NCBI GenBank assembly: GCA_002364535.1
Contig: DEYL01000047.1
Span: 77,892-94,407, forward strand
Source: Flavobacteriaceae bacterium UBA3159
GTDB lineage: Bacteria; Bacteroidota; Bacteroidia; Flavobacteriales; Flavobacteriaceae
Length of the DNA stretch: 16,516 nucleotides
Direction of reading: 5' to 3'
Below the pieces are notes generated by a model, which saw only the letters and a list, made by a program, of their open reading frames with translations, was not told the origin of the DNA and did no database searches. Made by a program: the position numbers and the translations under genes. Shown piece by piece: positions 6,615 through 15,569 of this stretch (position 1 is its first letter; each line of letters starts with the position of its first letter).

Positions 6615-9600
6615 TCAATTCAATTTGTAATGCCAACGTTTTTCTTCCAAATGTGATAACAATTCTTGGGAAATGGCTACTTTTTGTTTGCGACTTGCCA
6701 AGGTCAATTTGAGTTGTTTTTTGGGGTCAATGACATCAAAAAAGAGCGGTTTGTCTCCCTTAAAACCATTGAGTTCTTTCTTCAACTGTTGAATGCTGTA
6801 GGATTCCAATTGCCGGATGTCCAACTGCAAGGTCAATTTTTTTGAATTTTTTGATAGGGCATCGTGCAACATCTCAAAATTAATAAACTGTATTCTGGGA
6901 TCTCCAATTCTGCCTGTTTGTTGATTTCTCCAACCTTCTTTTATGTTGATTTTTATACGAATAAACTGATTGACACTGATAAAGTGTTTGAATTTGAGGT
7001 ACTCCTCTCCAAAAATTCTAAACTCAAACTGATCCGAAAAATCCTCTAGGGTGAATCGGCCCCAGCCTTTTCCGTTTCTGGATTCTAAATGTTGAATTTC
7101 ATTGACGATTCCGGCAACATTAAGGTTTTTATTGACCAAGGATCTGAGGTCTTTTAGTTGAGTCAAATTTGCGTTGGTAAACCATTCCATTTCCTTTTTA
7201 AAATCATCTAAGGGATGACCTGAAATGTATATGCCCACGACTTCTCTCTCTTTTTTGAGTTTCCCCAGATTGTCCCATTGGGGAGAGGGTGGGATAACCA
7301 ACTCTTGATAGACTTGATCTGTATTTTCTCCAAAGAGGCTGGTTTGAGATGAATTTTTGCTTTCTTGATATTTCGAACCAAATCGAATGACCTTCTCTAA
7401 GAAAATTACCCCATCTCCGTCAGGATTAAAATACTGTGCTCTATGCGTTCCTTCAAAGGAATCGAACCCACCGGCCAAGGCCAAATTTTCGAATGCTTTT
7501 TTGTTGGCAGCTCTTAGGTCTACTTTTTTGACCACATCAAAAATAGTTTGATAGGGGGCTTCTTTACGGTGCTCGATGATGGTATCTACCGCTCCTTTTC
7601 CAACCCCTTTAATGGCACCCATTCCAAAACGAATGGCGTTTTCTTCGTTTACATTGAACTTGTAAAAAGACTCATTGACATCCGGCCCCAATACTTTGAC
7701 TCCCATCCTCCTGCACTCTTCCATAAAGAAAGTAACCTGTTTGATGTCATTCATATTATTGGAAAGTACCGCCGCCATATATTCTGCAGGATAATGAGCT
7801 TTAAGATATGCGGTTTGATATCCAATCCACGCATAGCAGGTGGAGTGGGATTTATTGAAGGCATAGGATGCAAAAGCTTCCCAGTCCTTCCAAATTTTAT
7901 TCAATACCTCTTTGGGATGATTGTTGGCCTCTCCCCCTTCTATAAACTTGGGTTTGAGTTTTTCCAGTAATGCAAAAATCTTTTTTCCCATTGCTTTTCG
8001 AAGCAAGTCGGCTTCACCTTTGGAGAATCCTGCCAATTTTTGCGACAATAACATTACTTGCTCCTGATAGACCGTGATCCCGTAGGTCTCTTTGAGGTAA
8101 TCCTCCATCTCCAGTAAATCATACTTGATCTCTTCCTCTCCCTTTTTTCTTGCGACAAAACTGGGAATGTATTCCAGGGGCCCAGGACGATAGAGGGCAT
8201 TCATGGCGATCAAATCTGCAAAAACATTGGGTTTTAAATCTTTTAAATATTTCTGCATACCCACGGATTCATACTGAAATATCCCCACTGTATCCCCCCT
8301 TTGGAACAACTCATAGGTCAATTGATCATCCAAGGGGAATGCGTCCGGATCGAGATCAATCCCGTGGCGGTATTTTACCAGTTTGACGGTATCCTTGATC
8401 AGGGTCAGGGTTTTAAGTCCCAGAAAGTCCATTTTTAGGAGTCCCGCTTCTTCCACCACGGCATTGTCAAACTGAGTTACGTTCAACTCAGAGTCTTTGG
8501 CCGAGGCAATGGGAACAAAATTGGTGATATCGTCGGGTGTAATGATGACCCCACAGGCGTGAATTCCGGTATTTCGCAATGAACCTTCTAATACCTTGGC
8601 CTGCTGTAAGGTTTGACCGGCCAGGTCGTCTCCTTCAAAGATCTCCTGTAATTCTTTGACTTGATTGAACTCCTCCGATCTAAGGTTTTCTTTGAGTTCC
8701 TTGTCCTCTAAGGAGAAAATTTTAGCCAGTTTGATATTGGGTACCAACTTGGCAATGCGGTCTGCATCTCCCAAGGCAAGATCCAAAACCCTTGCCGTAT
8801 CTCTGATGGAAGACTTTGCCGCCATGGTTCCATAGGTGATGATTTGCGCGACTTGATTGGCACCGTATTTTTCAATCACATAGTCCATAACTTTTCCCCT
8901 TCCCTCATCGTCAAAGTCAATATCGATATCGGGCATGCTCACCCGATCGGGATTGAGAAAACGCTCAAAAAGTAGATCGTATTTGATGGGATCCAAATTG
9001 GTGATCCCAAGGCTGTAGGCCACCACCGATCCTGCCGCAGATCCCCTTCCGGGACCAACGGAAACTCCCATTTCCCGGGCTGCAGCGATAAGGTCTTGCA
9101 CAATCAAAAAATAACCGGGATAGCCTGTATTGGCAATGACCTCCAACTCAAAATCCAAACGTTCTTGAATCTCGTCGCTGATGGTTCCATAACGCCTTTT
9201 GGCGCCCTCCAAAGTCAAATGTCTCAAAAACTGATTTTCGCTGTCATTTAGGTCATTGGATGCATCGGTAGAAAAATCATCGGGTATGTCAAATTTGGGA
9301 AGTAAGACCTCACGAGCCAAGTCAAAGGGCTCTACTTTATCGATGACCGCTTCGATATTGATGATGGCTTCGGGTAAATCCGCAAAAAGACTTTTCATCT
9401 CCGCCTGAGACTTATAGTAATACTCCTGATTGGGAAAACCGAAACGGTACCCTCTTCCACGACCTATGGGAGTGGCTTGTTTCTCACCGTCTTTTACACA
9501 GAGTAAGATATCGTGAGCATTGGCCTCAGCTTTGGTCGTATAATAGGAATTGTTGGTCGCCAAAACCTTAATAGCATATTTTTGGGCAAACTGAAGTAAA

Positions 9601-10946
9601 ACCTGATTGGCGCGTTTTTCGTCCTCCTGCTGGTGGCGCATCAACTCGATGTACAAATCTTCACCAAACTCCTCCTGCCACCATTTCAGTGCTTCCTCTG
9701 CTTGATTGTCTCCTACGTTAAGTATTTTTGAAGGGACTTCTCCATAGAGGTTACCTGTCAAAACCATCAAATCAGATTTGAACTGTTCGACGACTTTTTT
9801 GTCAATCCTCGGCACATAATAAAACCCTTGGGTGTAGGCAATGGAACTCATCTTGGAAAGGTTTTCGTAGCCCTTTTTGTTTTTGGCGATAAAAACGATT
9901 TGATATCCGTTGTCTCTTCTGGATCGGTCTTGATGGTTTTCACAAACGTAAAACTCACATCCCAAAATGGGTTTAAGCGGGGCGGCACCTTGAGGTAAAT
10001 CAGCGTTGTGTTTTTTTATGGCTTTGATGAAGTGAAAGGCTCCCATCAAATTGGCGTGATCCGTCAGGCTAACCGCTGGCATTTGATCATCGGCCGCGGT
10101 TTGGACCAAATCATTGATCCTAGAAGTGGATTGCAAAACGGAATACTGTGAGTGGGTATGTAAATGAACAAATGGGGCCTTTTGTAAAATTCCCTCTTCC
10201 GCATCGGTAAATGTCTTAGAAGGCGTTTCTTCTGTGTTGGCCAGCTCGACCAATCGCTCAGAGGCCGCTTTTAAATTAAAGTGTTTTAAACCGATGCCTT
10301 TGACATGTTCATCCAAAACTTCGGTGAGGTGCTGTAAAACTTCCCCCCTGTTTTTCATGGCTTCGGGTCGGATCCATCCTTTTCTAAAAAGCTCGAAAAA
10401 ACAACGGGTGGTGGCCTCTACATCGGCAGTGGCATTGTGGGCTTCGTCGAAATGAACATCAAAAAGGTGGGTGTGTAGTTCGCTCAGTGTGGGTAATTTG
10501 AATTTCCCCCCCCGGCCTCCGGGCAACTGGCAAATTGTTGCGGTTTCCTCAGTGCAAGTATCGATGATGGGGAAGTTTTCCAAAGGGTTCTGGTCGCCCA
10601 ATCGCAAGAATTCTGCCCCCATAATGTTGAGGTCAAATTTTACGTTGTGCCCCCCGATAAATTCACATTGTTGGAGTGCCTGCTGAAATTTTTCCAACAT
10701 CTCCGCTATGGGAATCCCTTCTTTTTCAGCCAGAGCAGTGGAAATGCCGTGAATTTTTTCGGCATCATAGGGAATCACAAAACCATCGGGCAACACCAAA
10801 TGGTCCTGGTGGGAAATGCAATTACCGTCCTTGTCATGCAATTGCCAAGCAATTTGAATACATCGCGGCCAGTTGTCTGCATCGGTCAAGGGAGCATTCC
10901 AGTTACGGGGCAGACCCGTGGTCTCAGTATCAAAAATCAAAAACAT
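6615..10946 (-). CDS. dnaE: DNA polymerase III alpha subunit with fused N-terminal DEDDh exonuclease
   Basis: This 1443-residue chromosomal replicase has its proofreading exonuclease fused at the N-terminus. Exonuclease residues 1-190 hold Asp6 and Glu8 (FDTETTG), Asp105 (GGHNVKFD), and His170 with Asp175, so the DEDDh set is complete. A PHP domain follows (HLHTHS at 261-266, GCEFYV at 329-334). Its late motif reads ATNNSYY (463-469) where metal-binding PHP domains usually have a D-x-H, so it is probably not metal-active. Polymerase motifs are GPGRGSAAGS (631-640), MPDIDIDF with catalytic Asp675 and Asp677, and Asp840 in LLKMDFLGLKT. A helix-hairpin-helix region and an OB fold (around VAGIVNEIQHLE) come after. 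No intein is visible. ATG at 10946 begins directly at the exonuclease strand, while a TTG at 10955 would add only three residues. It is divergent from mfd. Confidence 0.95.
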   Translation of the reverse strand: MFLIFDTETTGLPRNWNAPLTDADNWPRCIQIAWQLHDKDGNCISHQDHLVLPDGFVIPYDAEKIHGISTALAEKEGIPIAEMLEKFQQALQQCEFIGGHNVKFDLNIMGAEFLRLGDQNPLENFPIIDTCTEETATICQLPGGRGGKFKLPTLSELHTHLFDVHFDEAHNATADVEATTRCFFELFRKGWIRPEAMKNRGEVLQHLTEVLDEHVKGIGLKHFNLKAASERLVELANTEETPSKTFTDAEEGILQKAPFVHLHTHSQYSVLQSTSRINDLVQTAADDQMPAVSLTDHANLMGAFHFIKAIKKHNADLPQGAAPLKPILGCEFYVCENHQDRSRRDNGYQIVFIAKNKKGYENLSKMSSIAYTQGFYYVPRIDKKVVEQFKSDLMVLTGNLYGEVPSKILNVGDNQAEEALKWWQEEFGEDLYIELMRHQQEDEKRANQVLLQFAQKYAIKVLATNNSYYTTKAEANAHDILLCVKDGEKQATPIGRGRGYRFGFPNQEYYYKSQAEMKSLFADLPEAIINIEAVIDKVEPFDLAREVLLPKFDIPDDFSTDASNDLNDSENQFLRHLTLEGAKRRYGTISDEIQERLDFELEVIANTGYPGYFLIVQDLIAAAREMGVSVGPGRGSAAGSVVAYSLGITNLDPIKYDLLFERFLNPDRVSMPDIDIDFDDEGRGKVMDYVIEKYGANQVAQIITYGTMAAKSSIRDTARVLDLALGDADRIAKLVPNIKLAKIFSLEDKELKENLRSEEFNQVKELQEIFEGDDLAGQTLQQAKVLEGSLRNTGIHACGVIITPDDITNFVPIASAKDSELNVTQFDNAVVEEAGLLKMDFLGLKTLTLIKDTVKLVKYRHGIDLDPDAFPLDDQLTYELFQRGDTVGIFQYESVGMQKYLKDLKPNVFADLIAMNALYRPGPLEYIPSFVARKKGEEEIKYDLLEMEDYLKETYGITVYQEQVMLLSQKLAGFSKGEADLLRKAMGKKIFALLEKLKPKFIEGGEANNHPKEVLNKIWKDWEAFASYAFNKSHSTCYAWIGYQTAYLKAHYPAEYMAAVLSNNMNDIKQVTFFMEECRRMGVKVLGPDVNESFYKFNVNEENAIRFGMGAIKGVGKGAVDTIIEHRKEAPYQTIFDVVKKVDLRAANKKAFENLALAGGFDSFEGTHRAQYFNPDGDGVIFLEKVIRFGSKYQESKNSSQTSLFGENTDQVYQELVIPPSPQWDNLGKLKKEREVVGIYISGHPLDDFKKEMEWFTNANLTQLKDLRSLVNKNLNVAGIVNEIQHLESRNGKGWGRFTLEDFSDQFEFRIFGEEYLKFKHFISVNQFIRIKINIKEGWRNQQTGRIGDPRIQFINFEMLHDALSKNSKKLTLQLDIRQLESYSIQQLKKELNGFKGDKPLFFDVIDPKKQLKLTLASRKQKVAISQELLSHLEEKRWHYKLN

Positions 10947-11073
10947 CGATGGCAATTTGAAATACTAAAATAGGGTATTGTCCTTTTCAACGGGTATTGA
11001 ATTATCAGGAGTTATCAACCAAAAAAAGGATTGAAATCTTAAAGTTTTTAAGCTTAATAATGGGAATGAAAAC

Positions 11074-11081
11074 TATCTTTG
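11074..11081 (+). promoter_or_regulatory. -7 promoter box overlapping the annotated mfd start
   Basis: TATCTTTG fits TAnnTTTG exactly and is followed by CCAAAAAAA, nearly the same as the box in front of metG (TATTTTTG then CCAAAAAA). However, its last three bases are the TTG that is the only usual in-frame start codon for mfd. No clear TTTG is seen 19 bases upstream. Either the box is fortuitous and transcription starts further left, or translation begins downstream of it. Confidence 0.45.
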
Positions 11082-14000
11082 CCAAAAAAAGTTATCGAAC
11101 AACTGTTTGATAAAATTTCCCAAACCCCTAGTCAAAAGGCATTTGAAACAGCACTTTTGCGGGACGACTGTTCCCAATTTAAAGGTTTGGTCGGCTCTGG
11201 TCTGAATTTTAAACTGGTTTCTGCCTTTAAGAATTTAGACCGAACTTTTTTAATGGTACTGGACAATGCCGAGCAGGCAGCCTATCACCTGAACGACCTT
11301 GAGCAATTGCTCTCCTCCAAAGAAGTACTCTATTTTCCGGCCAGCTACAGAGAAGCTTATAACCCTGGGGCTACAGACAATGCCAATGTATTGTTGCGGT
11401 CTGAGGTGCTCAAAAAACTGAGCAATTCCAAAAAGAAAAAGATCATTGTCACCTACCCCCAAGCCCTTTTTGAAAAAGTCATTTCACAACACACCCTCAA
11501 ACGAAAAACACTAACCGTCAAAACGGGCGATGTCATCGGTTTGGATTTTGTTAACGAAACACTTTTTGAATATGGTTTTGATCGGGTCAACTTTGTCACC
11601 CAACCCGGAGAATTTTCTGTAAGAGGGGGGATCATCGACGTCTTTTCTTTTGCCCATCAGCACCCCTATCGCATCGAGTTTTTTGACGAGGAAATTGAGA
11701 GCCTCCGGAGTTTTGACGTCAATACCCAACTCTCCATCAGCCCCTTTGATCAAATCGATTTGTTGCCCAATACCTCAAAGGTCACTTTTAGCGAAAAGCG
11801 CAAATCACTGATCGACTCTTTGCCCAAAGAGAGTACCGTGGTTTTTAACCAACTCGACCTCTGCCTGGATCGCATTGAAAAATTAGGCGCCAAGGCGGCC
11901 AAACAATTCGAGTCCCTGGAAACCACTGTTCAGTATCCTCCGGAAGTTTTGTTTTTGAATCCGAAAGAACTACTGGAATGTCTGGCCGGCCAAAGCACAG
12001 TTTTGATTAACAATTCCGACCACCTCAAGCCTCAGGAACGCATCGGTGCCAAACAAAGTCCTCAGCCTCCCATCAACAAGCAGTTCGATCGGCTGGTTCA
12101 AATCCTCAACGACAATCACGCCACCGGTTTTGAAAATTATATTTTTTGTTCCAGCGAAGCCCAGCGCAAGCGGTTTAATGAAATCTTGGAAGAGATTGAA
12201 ACCAAAGTGCATTACAAAACTGAGGTTTGCCCACTCTTTGAGGGGTTTGAAGACATCGAAGCCCAAGTCGCTTGTTTTACTGATCACCAGATCTTTGAAC
12301 GCTACCACAAATACAAACTGCGTTCTGCTGCCGCCAAAAAAGAAGTCCTTACCCTCAAAGAATTGACCCACCTGAAAATCGGGGATTTTGTTACCCATAT
12401 TGACCACGGGATAGGAAAATTTGGAGGGCTTCAAAAAATTGATGTGGATGGGGTAAAACAAGAGGCCATAAAATTGAGTTATGGAGAAGGCGACATCCTT
12501 TATCTCAGTATTCATTCACTGCATAAAATTGCCAAATTCAATGGTAAAGACGGTCATGTTCCCAAACTCCACAAATTGGGATCCAAGGCATGGAAGGCAC
12601 TCAAACAAAAAACCAAAACCAGGGTCAAGGCCATTGCCTTTGACCTAATAAAGCTCTACGCCAAAAGGAGAGAAAAAATTGGTCATGCCTTTCCGCCAGA
12701 CAGCTATTTGCAGTTGGAGTTGGAGGCTTCATTTATGTTTGAAGATACACCCGACCAAAGTAAAGCTACAGCTGCTGTAAAAGCCGACATGGAAAACGAC
12801 CGACCCATGGATCGACTGGTTTGTGGAGATGTAGGTTTTGGAAAAACCGAAGTCGCCATCCGCACCGCTTTTAAAGCCGCTGACGACAGTAAACAAGTGG
12901 CTGTTTTGGTACCCACCACCATACTGGCATTTCAGCACTTCAAAACCTTTTCCAAAAGATTGGAAGATCTGCCCGTTAATATAGATTACCTCAACCGTTT
13001 CCGTTCGACCAAAGACCGAAAAAGAATCTTGGAAGAACTGCAACTAGGAAAAATTGATATTTTGATCGGTACTCACCAACTGGTGAACAAGACGGTAAAA
13101 TTTAAAGATTTGGGCTTGCTAATCGTAGACGAAGAACAAAAATTTGGTGTGGCAGCCAAAGAAAAATTACGAAACATGAAAACCAACGTCGACGTATTGA
13201 CCCTTACCGCCACCCCCATACCCAGAACTTTACAGTTCAGTTTGATGGCTGCCAGAGACCTGTCGGTTATCGCCACTCCACCTCCCAACCGCTTCCCCAT
13301 TGAGACCGAAGTGGTTCGTTTTGGTGAGTCCCTCATAAGGGATGCAATTCGCTATGAATTGCAAAGAGGAGGGCAAATCTACTTTATCCACAATCGGGTA
13401 GAAAACATTCAGGAAGTTGCGGGAATGGTTCAGCGACTGATCCCCGATGCGCGTATTGCTATTGGTCATGGACAAATGGAAGGCAATAGATTGGAAAATA
13501 CTTTGCTCGATTTTATGGAGGGTCAGTCGGATATATTGATCGCCACCACCATAGTAGAAAACGGACTTGATGTTCCCAATGCCAATACCATTTTTATAAA
13601 CAACGCTCAGAGTTTTGGGCTGAGTGATCTGCATCAAATGAGGGGAAGGGTGGGCCGAAGCAACAAAAAAGCCTTTTGTTATTTTATTACCCCGCCGCTG
13701 AAAGCTATGGCCTCAGATGCTCAAAAAAGAATTCAGGCCATTTCTCAATTTTCGGAGTTGGGAGCTGGAATTCAAATTGCAATGAAAGACCTCGAGATCA
13801 GAGGGGCCGGTGATCTTTTGGGCGGAGAACAAAGTGGCTTTATCAATGAAATAGGTTTTGAAACCTACCAGAAAATTCTTGAAGAAGCCATAGAGGAGTT
13901 AAAAGAAAACGAGTTCAAAACTCTGTTTGAGGATCAGGAAAAGACCCTTGAGGAAAACTATGTCAAGGAGGTACAAATTGACACGGATTTTCAAATTTTA

Positions 14001-14429
14001 TTTCCAGATGATTATATCAATGTAGTCAATGAAAGATTGCTGCTCTATAATGAGTTGAGTGCCATAAAGAACGAGGAAACTTTGATGCAATTCAAAAAAA
14101 ATATGGAAGATCGGTTTGGTAAAATTCCCCCAGAGGGTTTGGAGCTTTTGAGTACTTTACGCCTCAAATGGCTTGCCTCCAAAATGGGACTGGAAAGAAT
14201 CATCATTAAAAATAAAAAATGTGTGGGCTACTTTTTATCGGATCAACAAAGTGATTTTTACCAAAGCCCTGTTTTTAATCAAATACTACTTGGGGTTCAA
14301 AAACAAACCGAAAAATACAGCATGACTGAAAAGCTAACCCGAAACGGCCTGCGGCTTATACTGGTCTTGGATCAGGTACATTCGATAGAAAAGTTATTGG
14401 AGCAACTCAATAACTTGACAAATGACTAA
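11079..14429 (+). CDS. mfd: transcription-repair coupling factor
   Basis: This protein of about 1116 residues is an ATP-driven translocase that pushes stalled RNA polymerase off damaged DNA and recruits UvrA. The N-terminal UvrB-like region contains KGLVGSGLNF (about 34-43) and GEFSVRGGIIDVFSF. A CarD-like RNA-polymerase-interaction domain lies at about 428-487 (KIGDFVTHIDHGIGKF). The helicase has Walker A GDVGFGKT (583-590), DEEQ (684-687), TATPIPRT near 710, VENGLDVPNAN and QMRGRVGR (853-860). A TRCF C-terminal domain follows. Length is close to the roughly 1150 of E. coli. The start is TTG at 11079, because an in-frame TGA at 11067 blocks extension and no in-frame ATG or GTG is near. The TTG lies inside a promoter-like box, so the true start is uncertain by a few codons. 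The stop overlaps the convergent neighbour's stop. Confidence 0.95.
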   Translation: MPKKVIEQLFDKISQTPSQKAFETALLRDDCSQFKGLVGSGLNFKLVSAFKNLDRTFLMVLDNAEQAAYHLNDLEQLLSSKEVLYFPASYREAYNPGATDNANVLLRSEVLKKLSNSKKKKIIVTYPQALFEKVISQHTLKRKTLTVKTGDVIGLDFVNETLFEYGFDRVNFVTQPGEFSVRGGIIDVFSFAHQHPYRIEFFDEEIESLRSFDVNTQLSISPFDQIDLLPNTSKVTFSEKRKSLIDSLPKESTVVFNQLDLCLDRIEKLGAKAAKQFESLETTVQYPPEVLFLNPKELLECLAGQSTVLINNSDHLKPQERIGAKQSPQPPINKQFDRLVQILNDNHATGFENYIFCSSEAQRKRFNEILEEIETKVHYKTEVCPLFEGFEDIEAQVACFTDHQIFERYHKYKLRSAAAKKEVLTLKELTHLKIGDFVTHIDHGIGKFGGLQKIDVDGVKQEAIKLSYGEGDILYLSIHSLHKIAKFNGKDGHVPKLHKLGSKAWKALKQKTKTRVKAIAFDLIKLYAKRREKIGHAFPPDSYLQLELEASFMFEDTPDQSKATAAVKADMENDRPMDRLVCGDVGFGKTEVAIRTAFKAADDSKQVAVLVPTTILAFQHFKTFSKRLEDLPVNIDYLNRFRSTKDRKRILEELQLGKIDILIGTHQLVNKTVKFKDLGLLIVDEEQKFGVAAKEKLRNMKTNVDVLTLTATPIPRTLQFSLMAARDLSVIATPPPNRFPIETEVVRFGESLIRDAIRYELQRGGQIYFIHNRVENIQEVAGMVQRLIPDARIAIGHGQMEGNRLENTLLDFMEGQSDILIATTIVENGLDVPNANTIFINNAQSFGLSDLHQMRGRVGRSNKKAFCYFITPPLKAMASDAQKRIQAISQFSELGAGIQIAMKDLEIRGAGDLLGGEQSGFINEIGFETYQKILEEAIEELKENEFKTLFEDQEKTLEENYVKEVQIDTDFQILFPDDYINVVNERLLLYNELSAIKNEETLMQFKKNMEDRFGKIPPEGLELLSTLRLKWLASKMGLERIIIKNKKCVGYFLSDQQSDFYQSPVFNQILLGVQKQTEKYSMTEKLTRNGLRLILVLDQVHSIEKLLEQLNNLTND

Positions 14430-15085
14430 AGTGATTTAAGATTTTTGATGACCTCAAAAGCCACATTGACTGAATCTTCATCCATCAATATGGTAAATTC
14501 ATTGGAGGTGGAGATGACTTCATTGATGTTGACCCCCTCCCAAGACAGCCTCTGAAAAATAAAGTAATAAATACCGGGTATTTTCACATTGTCGTTGGGC
14601 AGTTTGACCGTTATCGCCGATAGGTTTTCTATTTTATCGATGCAAATTTCATCACGGAACAAATCTTCAATCAAAGAAGCTATGTTACTGCCGACCACAA
14701 TATTGGATTCTCCTACCCCTCTGGAAGAGGTATAGAAAATGTCTTTTTTGTCCTTGATCGCCGTAAGGAATTCGGCCTGTGCCAACAAAAGGGTTTCGGA
14801 AAGTTTAAAGCAATAATCAGTCAAAGAGGAACGAACGGTGATGTCACCAAGGTTTCTCAATACATTGATAATCTTGTGGGTGGAAAGGAACTCCTCGTTG
14901 TCGGATATTCGCTTTAATGCCATAACGATGGCTCCACTTCTTGCGGGCTTGCGCAATGCCTTTTCAATTTCAGGCTGAATCTCTCGTGCCAATGAAGTCA
15001 GGTTGATGATACCCTGAGACAAGGCCGTGGACAAGTAAGGCTTTGTCTTGACGTATTCTGATACTTGCGAAGCAATAGTTTTCAA
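14426..15085 (-). CDS. conserved hypothetical protein with C-terminal aspartokinase-type ACT domain
   Basis: I do not recognise a named gene. The 219-residue protein has an N-terminal helical part (1-75, including LINLTSLAREIQPEIEKAL-like helices and GAIVMALKRI at 51-60). A middle part (about 80-150) could be a diverged first ACT unit. The clear ACT-like domain at about 155-217 reads ITVKLPNDNVKIPG, then GVNINEVISTS and FTILMDEDSVNVAFEVIKNL, the pattern seen in aspartokinase regulatory domains. No kinase domain is present, so it may bind an amino acid or another small ligand. The start is TTG at 15085, since an in-frame TAA at 15113-15115 closes the frame upstream and no ATG lies between. Its TAG stop overlaps the TAA of mfd within the four bases 14426-14429. 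A promoter box lies at 15108-15115. Confidence 0.75.
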   Translation of the reverse strand: MKTIASQVSEYVKTKPYLSTALSQGIINLTSLAREIQPEIEKALRKPARSGAIVMALKRISDNEEFLSTHKIINVLRNLGDITVRSSLTDYCFKLSETLLLAQAEFLTAIKDKKDIFYTSSRGVGESNIVVGSNIASLIEDLFRDEICIDKIENLSAITVKLPNDNVKIPGIYYFIFQRLSWEGVNINEVISTSNEFTILMDEDSVNVAFEVIKNLKSL

Positions 15086-15107
15086 CTTGATATGTTTTAT
15101 TTCTATG

Positions 15108-15115
15108 CAAAGTTA
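15108..15115 (-). promoter_or_regulatory. -7 promoter box upstream of the ACT-domain gene
   Basis: TAACTTTG on the minus strand fits TAnnTTTG and is followed by C, as in most other boxes here. It ends 22 bases before the TTG start, a spacing like that in front of metG, and so supports the TTG start. No TTTG is found at the expected -33 distance. Confidence 0.5.
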
Positions 15116-15204
15116 AGAATATTAAACATAATGTTTGTTTTACAACATTTTATCCGAAGGAATAAAACGATTCCATTATGTTATCCTGTTCCCAATCAGC
15201 ACCA

Positions 15205-15511
15205 TCAAATATAGGTAATCAAGTCAAAACGTACCGCTACATCCAGTCCCTTCGACTGAATATTATGATCAACTGCAATAACCAATAATTTGATTTTATT
15301 GGAGAAAAAAGACTCCTCTGGAGGGCAATAAAAAATCTATTGAACTGGTTTTGACCTCAACAGCAACTAATGTGTTGTCTTTTTGAACAATCAGATCTAC
15401 CTCTGCTTTTAAATAGCGGAAGTTCCTCTACAAAAGAGTGTATCCTGAGTTTATTAAATAAGTTGCGGCAAGCTTTTCTGTCTTTTTTCCAAGGTCGTTG
15501 GTTAATGTCAT
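15205..15511 (-). pseudogene. yraN: broken UPF0102/YraN-family putative endonuclease-fold gene
   Basis: Reading leftwards from ATG at 15511, the frame gives MTLTNDLGKKTEKLAATYL, then GYTLL, a TAG at 15428-15430 (codon 28), then RNFRYLKAEVDLIVQKDN and LVAVEVKT. This is the UPF0102 pattern: GxxxExLAxxYL, GYxxLxRN, GEIDLI, EVK, a PD-(D/E)XK-like nuclease fold. The TAG sits where the family commonly has Glu, so GAG to TAG is likely. After VEVKTSSIDF the frame is lost. Removing one T from the run of six (15330-15335) restores PPEESFFSNKIKLLVIAVD and ends with VRFDLITYI and TGA at 15205-15207. The total of 307 bases equals 102 codons plus one base, as one insertion predicts. Two lesions argue for a real pseudogene, though sequencing error cannot be excluded. 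It occupies most of the otherwise empty stretch 15086-15590. Confidence 0.8.
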
Positions 15512-15569
15512 AAGTTCGTCGGTTTATATATAACTTTAAATTAAATTCTTAGCTGGGCAATAAAATCCT

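Noticed and set aside
6615..10946. An intein or insertion element explaining the large size of DnaE.
   Set aside because: The extra length is fully explained by the N-terminal exonuclease. Polymerase motifs are spaced normally and no intein splice motifs are seen.
10947..10955. TTG three codons upstream of the dnaE ATG as the start.
   Set aside because: The ATG at 10946 begins immediately at the first exonuclease strand, and the extra three residues have no family support.
11066..11068. ATG as the start of mfd.
   Set aside because: It is out of frame with the Mfd reading frame and reaches a stop after about 14 codons. It works only if the A7 run at 11084-11090 had one base fewer.
11970..13637. 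Minus-strand open frames of 104-181 codons opposite mfd.
   Set aside because: They are antisense to conserved helicase and CarD-like motifs, and their translations show no recognisable domain.
15428..15430. Recoding of TAG to an amino acid, which would make the yraN reading frame open at codon 28.
   Set aside because: The neighbouring ACT gene ends with TAG, and the yraN frame is also broken by a frameshift, so recoding alone would not rescue it.
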